NCBI RefSeq assembly: GCF_001270745.1
Contig: NZ_KQ434752.1
Location: 537,125-601,124, forward strand
Origin: Jiangella muralis
GTDB taxonomy: Bacteria > Actinomycetota > Actinomycetes > Jiangellales > Jiangellaceae
Length of the DNA: 64,000 bases
Direction: 5' to 3'
Both the position numbers and the translations under genes were made by a program. Under the pieces are notes generated by a model that was not told the origin of the DNA, did not search any database, and saw nothing but the letters and a program-made list of their open reading frames with translations. Shown one piece after another: positions 37,259 to 44,261 of the stretch. The number at the start of each line of letters is the position of its first letter. Position 1 is the first letter of the stretch.

Positions 37259-38564
37259 CGGGGAACCTCGCGGTGACGGCCTCGCCGTGCGCCGGCAGGT
37301 CCTCGGCGTCCGCGAGCGCGCGGACGTCGTCGGCGATGCCTCGCAGGGCCGGTTCGTCGTACTCGACGACGTGGACGCCGCGCAGGAACGTCTGCACCGA
37401 CAGGCCCGACGAGTGCCGGGCGCTGCCGCCGGTGGGCAGGACGTGGTTCGAGCCGGCCGCGTAGTCGCCGAGGCTGACCGGGGACCACGGGCCGACGAAG
37501 ACGGCGCCGGCGTTGCGCACCCGGGCGGCCACGGCCGCGGCGTCGCGGGTCTGGATCTCCAGGTGCTCGGCCGCGTAGGCGTCGACGACGGCCAGGCCCT
37601 GGTCGAGGTCGTCGACGAGGACGATGCCGGACTGCTCGCCTTGGAGCGCCGTCCTGACGCGTTCGTCGTGCTTGGTGTTCGCGGCACGCCGCTCGAGCTC
37701 GGCCGTGACGGCGTTCGCCAGCGGTTCGCTCTCGGTGACCAGCACCGATGCGGCCAGCGGGTCGTGCTCGGCCTGGCTCACGAGGTCGGCGGCGACGTGG
37801 CCGGGGTCGGCGGTGTCGTCGGCCAGCACCGCGATCTCCGTCGGCCCCGCCTCGGCGTCGATGCCGACGACGCCGCGCAGCAGCCGCTTCGCCGCCGCGA
37901 CGTACACGTTGCCGGGCCCCGTCACCAGATCGACGCGCTCGACCTCGCCGGGGATGCCGTACGCGAGCATCGCCAGCGCTTGGGCGCCGCCCACCGCGTA
38001 CACCTCCGTGACGCCGAGGAGCGCGCAGGCGGCGAGGATGGTCGGGTGCGGCAGGCCGCCGGCCTCTTTCTGCGGCGGCGACGCGACGGCCAGGCTGCCG
38101 ACCCGCGCGACCTGCGCCGGGACGACGTTCATGACGACGCTGCTCGGGTAGACGGCCAGGCCGCCCGGCACGTACAGGCCGACACGCTGGACCGGGATCC
38201 ACCGCTCGGTGACCCTGCCGCCGGGGACGACGGTCGTGGTGACGTCCTGCCGCCGCTGGTCGCCGTGGACGAGGCGGGCGCGGCGGATGGACTCCTCCAG
38301 CGCCGCCCGGACCCGCGGGTCGAGCGTGTGGAGCGCGTTGCCGAGCGCCTCCTGCGGAACCCGCAGCCGCGGCGGCGCGACGCCGTCGAACCGCAGGGTC
38401 AGCTCCCTGACCGCGTCGGCCCCCCGATGCCGCACGTCCTCGCAGATCGGCCGAACGGCAGCGAGCGCCGCCTCGACGTCGATCGGGGCGCGTGGGACGA
38501 GCATGCGGTAGTCGAGGCTCTCGCCGGCGGCGAGCCTCCCCCGCAGGTCGATGCGGCGTATCAC
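37251..38564 (-). CDS. hisD: Histidinol dehydrogenase
   Basis: 437 residues from GTG 38564, with a poor GGGTGA ribosome site. It oxidises histidinol to histidine in two NAD-dependent steps. Motifs: [31 protein letters not shown]-like strand, [65 protein letters not shown] with a Zn ligand, [19 protein letters not shown] and [11 protein letters not shown]. It is the first gene of hisDCB. The 180 bases upstream contain a promoter-terminator pair on the other strand (candidate small RNA). Confidence 0.96.
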   Translation of the reverse strand: MIRRIDLRGRLAAGESLDYRMLVPRAPIDVEAALAAVRPICEDVRHRGADAVRELTLRFDGVAPPRLRVPQEALGNALHTLDPRVRAALEESIRRARLVHGDQRRQDVTTTVVPGGRVTERWIPVQRVGLYVPGGLAVYPSSVVMNVVPAQVARVGSLAVASPPQKEAGGLPHPTILAACALLGVTEVYAVGGAQALAMLAYGIPGEVERVDLVTGPGNVYVAAAKRLLRGVVGIDAEAGPTEIAVLADDTADPGHVAADLVSQAEHDPLAASVLVTESEPLANAVTAELERRAANTKHDERVRTALQGEQSGIVLVDDLDQGLAVVDAYAAEHLEIQTRDAAAVAARVRNAGAVFVGPWSPVSLGDYAAGSNHVLPTGGSARHSSGLSVQTFLRGVHVVEYDEPALRGIADDVRALADAEDLPAHGEAVTARFPDE

Positions 38565-38634
38565 TCACCCGAGTCTAGGCGCGGGGTTCACCCATCGGAC
38601 GCATTGCCCGCATCGCAAGATGTCGTGGGCGCCG

Positions 38635-38664
38635 TTGCAGGAAGGTGCGCGATCCGGCTACCCT
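38635..38664 (+). promoter_or_regulatory. Promoter for a candidate small RNA
   Basis: TTGCAG (38635-38640), 18 bases, TACCCT (38659-38664). It points away from hisD and toward a strong hairpin 34 bases further on, with no ORF between. Confidence 0.45.
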
Positions 38665-38670
38665 GGAGTC

Positions 38671-38737
38671 AGCCAAGGGCAGTAGCCCGAGGAAGTGAGC
38701 CCGAGACCCCTCCGGACGGTGGTGGCGCTCGGGCTTT
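38671..38737 (+). ncRNA. Candidate 67-base small RNA upstream of hisD
   Basis: From the predicted start, GGGC-AGTA-GCCC forms a small hairpin (38677-38688). AGCCCGAG (38698-38705) pairs with CTCGGGCT (38728-38735), enclosing CCTCCG/CGGTGG, and TTT follows, a terminator-like end. A second GCCCGAG copy (38685-38691) could compete for the same CTCGGGC, giving two exclusive folds. No peptide is encoded. It may instead be an attenuator relic of the following gene remnant. Confidence 0.35.
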
Positions 38738-38744
38738 GCGCTGT

Positions 38745-38948
38745 CTAGGGCCTGACCACCACGACCGTGGCGATCAACGGTGCCACGCGCCGGCGCCAGT
38801 CCTTGCCCGCGCCCCAAGCCCAGGCGATCGCGTCCGGCAGCCAGAGCAGGGGCTCCGCCCTCGGCGGTAGGTGCCGGTAGCTGAATTGGCCGTCCAACCC
38901 GGCCGTGCGTACCGCCTCGTAGAGCGCGGCCCGGTCACGCTCGTCCGC
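38745..38948 (-). pseudogene. Remnant: C-terminal 67 codons of a conserved actinobacterial protein
   Basis: In one minus frame the sequence reads ADERDRAALYEAVRTAGLDG, QFSYRHLPPRAEPLLWLPDA, IAWAWGAGKDWRRRVAPLIA and then a stop. The final LLWLPDAIAWAWGAGKDWRRR pattern is like the C-terminus of conserved actinobacterial hypothetical proteins (DUF3800-related, as I recall). There is no in-frame start codon nearby, and the preceding codons run into the DUF218 gene end, so the N-terminal part is gone. It was probably deleted when this junction formed. Confidence 0.5.
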
Positions 38949-38967
38949 ATGCCCGCGGGCCGCCGCC

Positions 38968-39561
38968 CTAGCCGAACAGGGCCCGCGCCATCGCCGGCGC
39001 CGACGCGGCCACCTCGCGGAGGTACCCCTGCCGCGTCCCGGGCGGGTTGGAGTCCTTCGAGTCGTGCGCGACGCCGACCGCGTCGAGGCCGAGCGACCGG
39101 CAGAGCGCGACCGTCCGCGGCAGGTGGAAGCGCTGGCTGACCACCAGCAGCCGCGACAGCCCGAACTCGTCGCGGGCCCGCACGCACGACGCCCAGGTGT
39201 CGACGCCGAGCGGGTCCTCGACGATCGCCGCGTCCGGCACGCCGGCCGACACCAGGTAGCGCCGCATCGCCGCCGGCTCGTCGTACCCGCCGGGCGCGGT
39301 CCCGCCGCTGACCAGCAGCGTCCGTGTCCGCCCGAGGTGGTACAGCGCGGCGGCGACGTCCAGCCGCCCGGCCAGCAGCCGCGACGGCTGCCCGTCGGCG
39401 CGGACCCCGGCGCCCAGCACCATCGTGACGTCCTCGGCCGGCGCGTCGGCCGGGTCGGACAGGATCCGGCCCGCGCTCGCCCAGTACGCCCACAGCGTCG
39501 GCGTCACCAGCGCGACGACGGCGGCAGCGGCGGCCAGCCCGAACCAGCGGCGCCGGGTCAT
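38968..39561 (-). CDS. SanA/YdcF-like DUF218 membrane protein
   Basis: 197 residues. One N-terminal helix (GLAAAAAVVALVTPTLWAYWA) and a DUF218 domain: DVTMVLGAGVRADGQPSRLLAGRLDVAAALYHLGRTRTLLVSGG, DEPAAMRRYLVSAGVPDAAIVEDP, TWASCVRARDEFGLSRLLVVSQRFHLPRTVALCRSLG. E. coli relatives (SanA, ElyC) affect envelope integrity, but the reaction is unknown. It is downstream of kdgK (34-base gap) and could be co-transcribed. Confidence 0.9.
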   Translation of the reverse strand: MTRRRWFGLAAAAAVVALVTPTLWAYWASAGRILSDPADAPAEDVTMVLGAGVRADGQPSRLLAGRLDVAAALYHLGRTRTLLVSGGTAPGGYDEPAAMRRYLVSAGVPDAAIVEDPLGVDTWASCVRARDEFGLSRLLVVSQRFHLPRTVALCRSLGLDAVGVAHDSKDSNPPGTRQGYLREVAASAPAMARALFG

Positions 39562-39595
39562 CCGGCCACCGGCTCGAGGTATCCGCAGCGCGGCG

Positions 39596-40549
39596 TCAGC
39601 GGTGCACCGCCTCGGTCGCGCGCAGGGCGGGCAGGTCGGCGCGGGTCGGCAGGCCCTCCCAGTCGCCGAGGGAGGTGCAGGCGAACGCGCCCGCCGCGAC
39701 CGCCGTCGCCAGCCGCCGCTCGACCGGTGCGCCGTCCATCAGCTCGGTGAGGTAGCCGGCCACGAACGCGTCGCCGGCGCCGACGGTGTCGACCACCCGC
39801 ACCGGGACGGCCGGCGTCCGCCGCAGCTCGCCGTCGACCAGCGAGACGGCGCCGTCGGCGCCCAGCTTGATGACGACGTGCGCCGGGCCGAGCGCGGCCA
39901 GCGCGTACACCATGTCCGACGGGTCGCCCTCGGGCACGATCAGCGACGCCTCCTCCGGCCCGGCGAACAGCACGTCGGCCTGCCGGGCCAGCGGCGTCAG
40001 CGCGGCGCCGGCGTCGTCGCGGCTCCACAGCGCCGACCGGTAGTTCAGGTCCAGCGAGACGGTCGTGCCGGCCGCCTTCGCGGTGTCGACGGCCAGCTGC
40101 ACCGCCGACGCCGGGCCGGGGCCGAGCGCCGGGGTGATGCCGGTGACGTGCAGGACGGCGGCCTGCTGGATCGGCTCCAGCGGCAGGTCGAACGCCGTCA
40201 GCGCCGACGCCGCGCTGCCGGCCCGGTAGTAGCGGACCCGGGTGTGCAGGCTGTTCGGCCGCTCCTTCACCATCAGGCCGGTGGGCCGGGTGTCGTCGAC
40301 GGTGGCGACCGTGGTGATCCCCTCGGCGCGCAGCTCGCGCAGCATCAGCTCGCCGAAGCCGTCGGCGCCGACCCGGCTGATCCACGTCGCCGGACGACCC
40401 AGCCGCCGCACGCCGACCGCGACGTTGAGCTCCGCGCCCGCGACCGACACCAGCGCGGCACGGTGGTGCGCCCAGCCGCCGGTCTCGGCGGCCGCGACGA
40501 GCGCCATCGCCTCGCCGATCGTGACGAGGCCGCGGGCGCCCCCGCTCAT
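39596..40549 (-). CDS. kdgK: 2-keto-3-deoxygluconate kinase (PfkB family)
   Basis: 317 residues; ATG 40549 overlaps the eda stop by four bases. Ribokinase-fold sugar kinase: GLVTIGEAMALVA, SVAGAELNVAVGVRRLG, ISRVGADGFGELMLRELRAEG, NSLHTRVRYYRAGSAAS (KDG-kinase-like substrate strap), VSLDLNYRSALW, VVIKLGADGAVSL and catalytic DTVGAGDAFVAGYLTEL. Phosphorylates KDG to KDPG, which Eda cleaves to pyruvate and glyceraldehyde-3-phosphate. Neighbouring eda and IclR gene support the assignment over other PfkB kinases. Confidence 0.93.
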   Translation of the reverse strand: MSGGARGLVTIGEAMALVAAAETGGWAHHRAALVSVAGAELNVAVGVRRLGRPATWISRVGADGFGELMLRELRAEGITTVATVDDTRPTGLMVKERPNSLHTRVRYYRAGSAASALTAFDLPLEPIQQAAVLHVTGITPALGPGPASAVQLAVDTAKAAGTTVSLDLNYRSALWSRDDAGAALTPLARQADVLFAGPEEASLIVPEGDPSDMVYALAALGPAHVVIKLGADGAVSLVDGELRRTPAVPVRVVDTVGAGDAFVAGYLTELMDGAPVERRLATAVAAGAFACTSLGDWEGLPTRADLPALRATEAVHR

Positions 40550-41196
40550 GCGCCCGCCCGCGCGTCGCGCACGGCCGCCAGCGCCCGCGCCGCCCGGTCC
40601 GCCAGCGCCCCGAGGTCGCCGCCGTCCGCGGCGTCGCCCAGCAGCGGACCGCCGAGCCCGACGCCGGACGCGCCGGCCCGGATCCAGTCGCCGATGTTGT
40701 CGAGGCTGACGCCGCCGGTCGGCATGATCGCGATGTCCGGGAACGGCCCGCGCAGCGCGGTGATGTACGACGGCCCGACCGCCGAGCCGGGGAACAGCTT
40801 GACCACGGTGGCGCCGGCCCGCCAGGCCGTCAGGACCTCCGTCGGCGTCAACGCGCCCGGGTAGGCCGGGATGCCGGCCGCACGGGCGGCCGCGATGACG
40901 TCCGGCTCGACCGACGGCGACACGACGAACCCGGCGCCCGCCTCGACGACGGCCCGCGCCTGCTCCGCGTCGACGACCGTGCCCGCGCCGATGTCGACGC
41001 TGCCGGGCAGCGTCTTGCGGAGCTCGCGGATCGCGTCCAGCGCGCCCGGCGACGTCAGCGTGATCTCCAGGCAGGTGATCCCGGCGTCGACCAGGGTCCG
41101 GCCGATGTCGCCGAACCGGTCGGCGGAGCGGGCCCGCAGGATCGCCATGACCCCGGTCTCGCGCAGTTGCGGGCTCGGGGGGATGCGGTCGGTCAT
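40546..41196 (-). CDS. eda: 2-keto-3-deoxy-6-phosphogluconate aldolase
   Basis: 216 residues; ATG 41196 overlaps the IclR stop by four bases. Class-I aldolase: GVMAILRARSADRFGDIGRTL, GITCLEITLTSPGALDAI (catalytic Glu), [72 protein letters not shown] (Schiff-base Lys), GPFPDIAIMPTGGVSLDNIG. Upper-pathway genes (uronate or gluconate dehydratases) are not in the window. Confidence 0.95.
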   Translation of the reverse strand: MTDRIPPSPQLRETGVMAILRARSADRFGDIGRTLVDAGITCLEITLTSPGALDAIRELRKTLPGSVDIGAGTVVDAEQARAVVEAGAGFVVSPSVEPDVIAAARAAGIPAYPGALTPTEVLTAWRAGATVVKLFPGSAVGPSYITALRGPFPDIAIMPTGGVSLDNIGDWIRAGASGVGLGGPLLGDAADGGDLGALADRAARALAAVRDARAGA

Positions 41197-41972
41197 CGTG
41201 GTTCCTCTCTGCGGCGGGGTGCGCCGAGTTGCTCCGAGACGGCCCGGCCGGCGGCGACGACCTGCTCGCCGAGCCGCTCGAACCGGTCTGGGGTGACGCG
41301 GGTGGCCAGCCCGGCGACGGAGACGGCGGCGACGACGGCGCCGTCGTGGTCGAACACCGGCGCGGCGACGCAGCGGATGTCCGGCTCGTTCTCGATGTCG
41401 TCGACGGCGTAGCCGCGCTCGCGGACGGCGCTCAGCCCGGCCCGGAACGCGCCCGGCCCCGTGACCGTCCGCTCGGTCCGCGCGGCCAGCCCGTGCGCGA
41501 CCACCGTCTCGACGTCCCTCGGGTCGGCGAAGGCCAGGTAGGCGCGGCCGACGCCGGTCGAGTGGGCCGGCTGCCGCGAGCCGACGGAGGAGTTCATCCG
41601 CACCCGCCCCGGCCCGTCGATCTTGTCGATGTAGACCATGTCGGGCAGGTCGGGCAGCACGAGGTGCACCGACTCCCCCGTCGCGTCGACCAGGCGGCGC
41701 AGCGCCGGCTGGGCCAGCGCGCGCAGGTCGACGGAGTCGAGGTAGCCGCGGCCGAGCTGTGCGGTGCGCGAGCCGAGCAGGTGCCGCCCCTGTTCGACGC
41801 GGACGAGTCCCGCCTCGGCGAGCGGCGCGAGCAGCCGCAGCGCCGAGCTCTTGTGCACGCCCACGGCGACGGCCAGCTCGGTCAGCGTCGCACCGCCCGA
41901 CGGCGTGGCCGTGGCCACCGCGTCGAGCAACGCGATCCCCCGTCGCAGCGACGACGAGTTGTTCCGCTCCAC
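41193..41972 (-). CDS. IclR-family regulator of the kdg operon
   Basis: 259 residues when started at GTG 41972, which has GAGGG eight bases upstream; the GTG at 41999 would overlap the predicted operator and lacks a ribosome site. Winged helix: LRRGIALLDAVATAT, LTELAVAVGVHKSSALRLLAPLAEAGLV. Effector domain: ATGESVHLVLPDLPDMVYIDKIDG, AHSTGVGRAYLAFAD, ERGYAVDDIENEPDIRCVAAPVFDHDGAVVAAVSVAG. Close to KdgR-like regulators of KDG metabolism. It is the first gene of the IclR-eda-kdgK operon and probably autoregulated through palindromes at 41986-42011. Confidence 0.93.
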   Translation of the reverse strand: MERNNSSSLRRGIALLDAVATATPSGGATLTELAVAVGVHKSSALRLLAPLAEAGLVRVEQGRHLLGSRTAQLGRGYLDSVDLRALAQPALRRLVDATGESVHLVLPDLPDMVYIDKIDGPGRVRMNSSVGSRQPAHSTGVGRAYLAFADPRDVETVVAHGLAARTERTVTGPGAFRAGLSAVRERGYAVDDIENEPDIRCVAAPVFDHDGAVVAAVSVAGLATRVTPDRFERLGEQVVAAGRAVSEQLGAPRRREEPR

Positions 41973-41985
41973 CGGCTCACCCTCT

Positions 41986-42028
41986 GTTGCGCTTTGCACA
42001 ACGACGTTGTGTAGATGAGCCCATCATA
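41986..42028 (-). promoter_or_regulatory. IclR operon promoter and double palindromic operator
   Basis: TATGAT (-10, plus-strand 42023-42028) predicts a start near 42016. Just downstream, CACAAC-GAC-GTTGTG (41997-42011, perfect) overlaps GTTGCGC-TTT-GCACAAC (41986-42002, 6 of 7). Both share the CACAAC half-site. A bound IclR dimer of dimers would cover the start of transcription. Confidence 0.6.
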
Positions 42029-42043
42029 TATCGGGCATCGGGC

Positions 42044-42070
42044 GCGGGGCGGCCGGTCGGGCCGCCCCGC
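42044..42070 (-). terminator. Terminator after the esterase gene
   Basis: GCGGGGCGGCC (42044-42054) and GGCCGCCCCGC (42060-42070): perfect 11-base stem, five-base loop, starting eight bases after the esterase stop and insulating the IclR operon. Confidence 0.7.
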
Positions 42071-42078
42071 ACCTCGGC

Positions 42079-43053
42079 TCAGGCGCCCTTGGCGATGTCG
42101 CGCAGCCAGCGCAGTTGTTCGCGGGTCTGGAACGTCTGGCCGCCCTCGTGCTTGTTGTACGGCCAGATCCTGATGTCCTTCGGCCCGGCGTAGTGGTTGT
42201 ACGAGGCGAACACGGTCGACGGCGGGCAGGTGGTGTCCATCAACGCGACGCTGTACAACGCGGGGGTGGTGGCGCGGGCGGCGAAGTTCATGCCGTCGAA
42301 GTAGGACAGGGTGCGGAAGACCTGCTCTTCGTGGTCACGGTGGATGGACAGGTAGCGGGCGATCTCGTAGTACGGCAGCGTCTCGACGATCTCGGTGGCG
42401 CGGCGGTAGCCGGTGAGGAACGGGACGTCGAACATGGCGCCGGCCAGGCCGGGGCGCAGCCCGGCGACCGCGGTGGCGATGCCGCCGCCCTGGCTGCCAC
42501 CGGCGATGACGACGCGCGAGGAGTCGACCAGCGGGTGCGACAGGGCGGCGTCGACGGCACGGACGGCGTCGGTGAAGACCCGGCGGTAGTAGTAGTCGTG
42601 CGGGTCGAGCACGCCGCGGGTCATGAACCCGGGGGTCTGCGCGTTCTGCCCGCCGACCGGGTCGGGGGTGTCACCGGGGGTGCCGTTCGAGCCCTGCCCG
42701 CGGGTGTCCATGACGAAGGTCGCGAACCCGGCGACGGGCGAGGACAGCCAGTCGTGCGGGAAGCCGCGGCCGCCGCCATAGCCGATGTAGTGGACCACCG
42801 TCGGCAGCGGCTCGGCCGCGCCGGCGGGGACGATCAGCCAGCCGGCGATGCGGTGCCCGCCCCAGCCGGAGAACCGCACGTCGAACACGTCGACCAGGCG
42901 TAGTGCGGCGTCGTACGGGGTGAATTGCGCATCGAGCGGGAACTGGGCGGCCTCCTCCAGCGTCCGCGACCAGAAATCATCGAAATCGGGCTGCTCGTCC
43001 CGCACCGGGCGATAATCGCGCAACTCGGAAAGGGGCTTGTCGAACAACGGCAT
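42079..43053 (-). CDS. Acetyl xylan esterase / cephalosporin-C deacetylase family (CE7)
   Basis: 324 residues, the normal CE7 length. Motifs: [43 protein letters not shown] (oxyanion), [11 protein letters not shown], nucleophile [18 protein letters not shown], acid [21 protein letters not shown] and catalytic His in [13 protein letters not shown]. It removes acetyl groups from xylo-oligosaccharides and similar small esters in the cytoplasm; there is no signal peptide. It neighbours a KDG-catabolic operon, suggesting hemicellulose or pectin-derived sugar use. Confidence 0.94.
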   Translation of the reverse strand: MPLFDKPLSELRDYRPVRDEQPDFDDFWSRTLEEAAQFPLDAQFTPYDAALRLVDVFDVRFSGWGGHRIAGWLIVPAGAAEPLPTVVHYIGYGGGRGFPHDWLSSPVAGFATFVMDTRGQGSNGTPGDTPDPVGGQNAQTPGFMTRGVLDPHDYYYRRVFTDAVRAVDAALSHPLVDSSRVVIAGGSQGGGIATAVAGLRPGLAGAMFDVPFLTGYRRATEIVETLPYYEIARYLSIHRDHEEQVFRTLSYFDGMNFAARATTPALYSVALMDTTCPPSTVFASYNHYAGPKDIRIWPYNKHEGGQTFQTREQLRWLRDIAKGA

Positions 43054-43084
43054 GGCGGTCGTCCTCCGCGAGGCGTCGTTGAAT

Positions 43085-43101
43085 GTGGTCGGACCACCCT
43101 A
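43085..43101 (-). promoter_or_regulatory. FadR/GntR-type operator at the esterase promoter
   Basis: GTGGTC-G-GACCAC (43085-43097) is a perfect 13-base palindrome. It touches the minus-strand -10 box TAGGGT (ACCCTA at 43096-43101), so it covers the transcription start. TGGTCnGACCA is the shape recognised by FadR-subfamily GntR regulators. No such regulator is adjacent. Confidence 0.5.
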
Positions 43102-43199
43102 ATCGACGGCCGCGCCGTGCCACCGGTCCGTACCAGGGCTAAAGGTGCAACTCGCTGGTAACACACCGTTCACGGATGATCGAAACGCGGCGCGTGCGA

Positions 43200-43228
43200 T
43201 GACGAATCACGTGGGTTGGGTCTAGATT
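43200..43228 (+). promoter_or_regulatory. Promoter giving a leaderless ybaK mRNA
   Basis: TGACGA, 17 bases, TAGATT; the -10 ends six bases before the ybaK ATG, so the mRNA would begin at or next to the start codon. There is no ribosome site. Confidence 0.5.
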
Positions 43229-43234
43229 GCCCTA

Positions 43235-43732
43235 ATGGGGACAACAACACGCCAGCGCACAGGAACACCGGCCACGCTGGTGCTGGAGCGAGCCGGAGTG
43301 CCGTTCACCGTGCACCCGTACCACCACGACACCTCCGCGCCGTCATTCGGCCTGGAGGCTGCCCGCGCCCTCGGCGTCGTGCCGACGCGCGTCTTCAAGA
43401 CCCTGCTGGCCGAGGTCGACGACGAACTCGTCGTCGCCGTGGTGCCGGTGTCGGGGTCACTGGACCTCAAGTCGCTGGCTCGCGCCGCCTCCGGCAAGAA
43501 GGCGGTCATGGCCGCCACGTCGCAGGCCGAGCGGGCCACCGGCTATGTGGTCGGGGGAATCAGTCCGTTCGGGCAGCGCCGCCGGCTGCCCACCATCGTG
43601 GACGAGGCGGTCTACGGCTACCCGACGGTGTTCGTCTCGGCCGGTCGCCGCGGTCTCGACCTCGAGATCACGCCGTCCGACCTCGTCCGGCTGACCGGCG
43701 CGAAGACCGCCACCATCGGCCGGACCAGCTAA
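43235..43732 (+). CDS. ybaK: Cys-tRNA(Pro) deacylase, YbaK family
   Basis: 165 residues. YbaK/EbsC fold: LERAGVPFTVHPYHHD, GLEAARALGVVPTRVFKTLLAEV (Lys used in catalysis), VVPVSGSLDLKSLARAASGKKAVMA, ERATGYVVGGISPFGQRRRLPTIVDEAVYGYPTVFVSAGRRGLDLEI. It clears cysteine mis-charged onto tRNA-Pro. Converges on the membrane-protein gene at 43737 with four bases between. Confidence 0.95.
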   Translation: MGTTTRQRTGTPATLVLERAGVPFTVHPYHHDTSAPSFGLEAARALGVVPTRVFKTLLAEVDDELVVAVVPVSGSLDLKSLARAASGKKAVMAATSQAERATGYVVGGISPFGQRRRLPTIVDEAVYGYPTVFVSAGRRGLDLEITPSDLVRLTGAKTATIGRTS

Positions 43733-43736
43733 CTCG

Positions 43737-44261
43737 CTACACGCCGGGGGGCGACCAGGGGGTGCGGTCTTCGCGGAACAGCGCGACGACCGCTGCGACG
43801 ACGACGGCCACCATCGACCAGATGAGCAGCGCCGCGGTGGACTTCAGCTCGAGCGGCAGCAGCACGTCGGCGCCGTCGGCGAGACCGGACACGCTGCCGT
43901 CGGGTCCCAGGAACTCACCCACGAACCGGGCGATCAGGGAACCGACCACGCCCATGGCGGCCAGCGACACCAGGACCGCGACCGGGTTGCGCCGGTGCCA
44001 GACCACGAAGACGACCGACAGCAGCAGCCCGAACCCGCCGCTGAGCAGCGCGAACACGGCGTCGCGGGTGAACAGGTGCTGGCCCTCGCGGGAGTCGTAG
44101 CCCAGCGCGCCGTTGACGACGACGCCCTGCACGTCGGGCGCCAGCAGCCACCACAGCACGCCCAGGAGCACACCCGCGACGACCGACACGACGGCGATCT
44201 GGAGGACGACGCGGGTGTTGCTCGGCGCGTCGTGCCCCAGCCGCTCGGCGCGCGTCGTCAC
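43737..44261 (-). CDS. Four-helix membrane protein, DUF2567-like
   Basis: 174 residues if started at GTG 44261, which overlaps the dnaE stop by four bases; GTG 44273 is the alternative. Helices: VLQIAVVSVVAGVLLGVLWWLL, FALLSGGFGLLLSVVFVVWH, VLVSLAAMGVVGSLIARFVGEFL and STAALLIWSMVAVVVAAVVALF. Extracellular loop LAPDVQGVVVNGALGYDSREGQHLFTRDA. Resembles actinobacterial DUF2567 proteins; function unknown. Coupling to dnaE suggests the same transcript. Confidence 0.8.
   Translation of the reverse strand: MTTRAERLGHDAPSNTRVVLQIAVVSVVAGVLLGVLWWLLAPDVQGVVVNGALGYDSREGQHLFTRDAVFALLSGGFGLLLSVVFVVWHRRNPVAVLVSLAAMGVVGSLIARFVGEFLGPDGSVSGLADGADVLLPLELKSTAALLIWSMVAVVVAAVVALFREDRTPWSPPGV

Noticed and set aside
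38565-38745. Histidine leader peptide or T-box controlling hisD
   Set aside because: On the hisD strand there is no run of His codons (only two in a row) and no GGTGGTACCGCG core; the hairpin with a T-run is oriented the other way.
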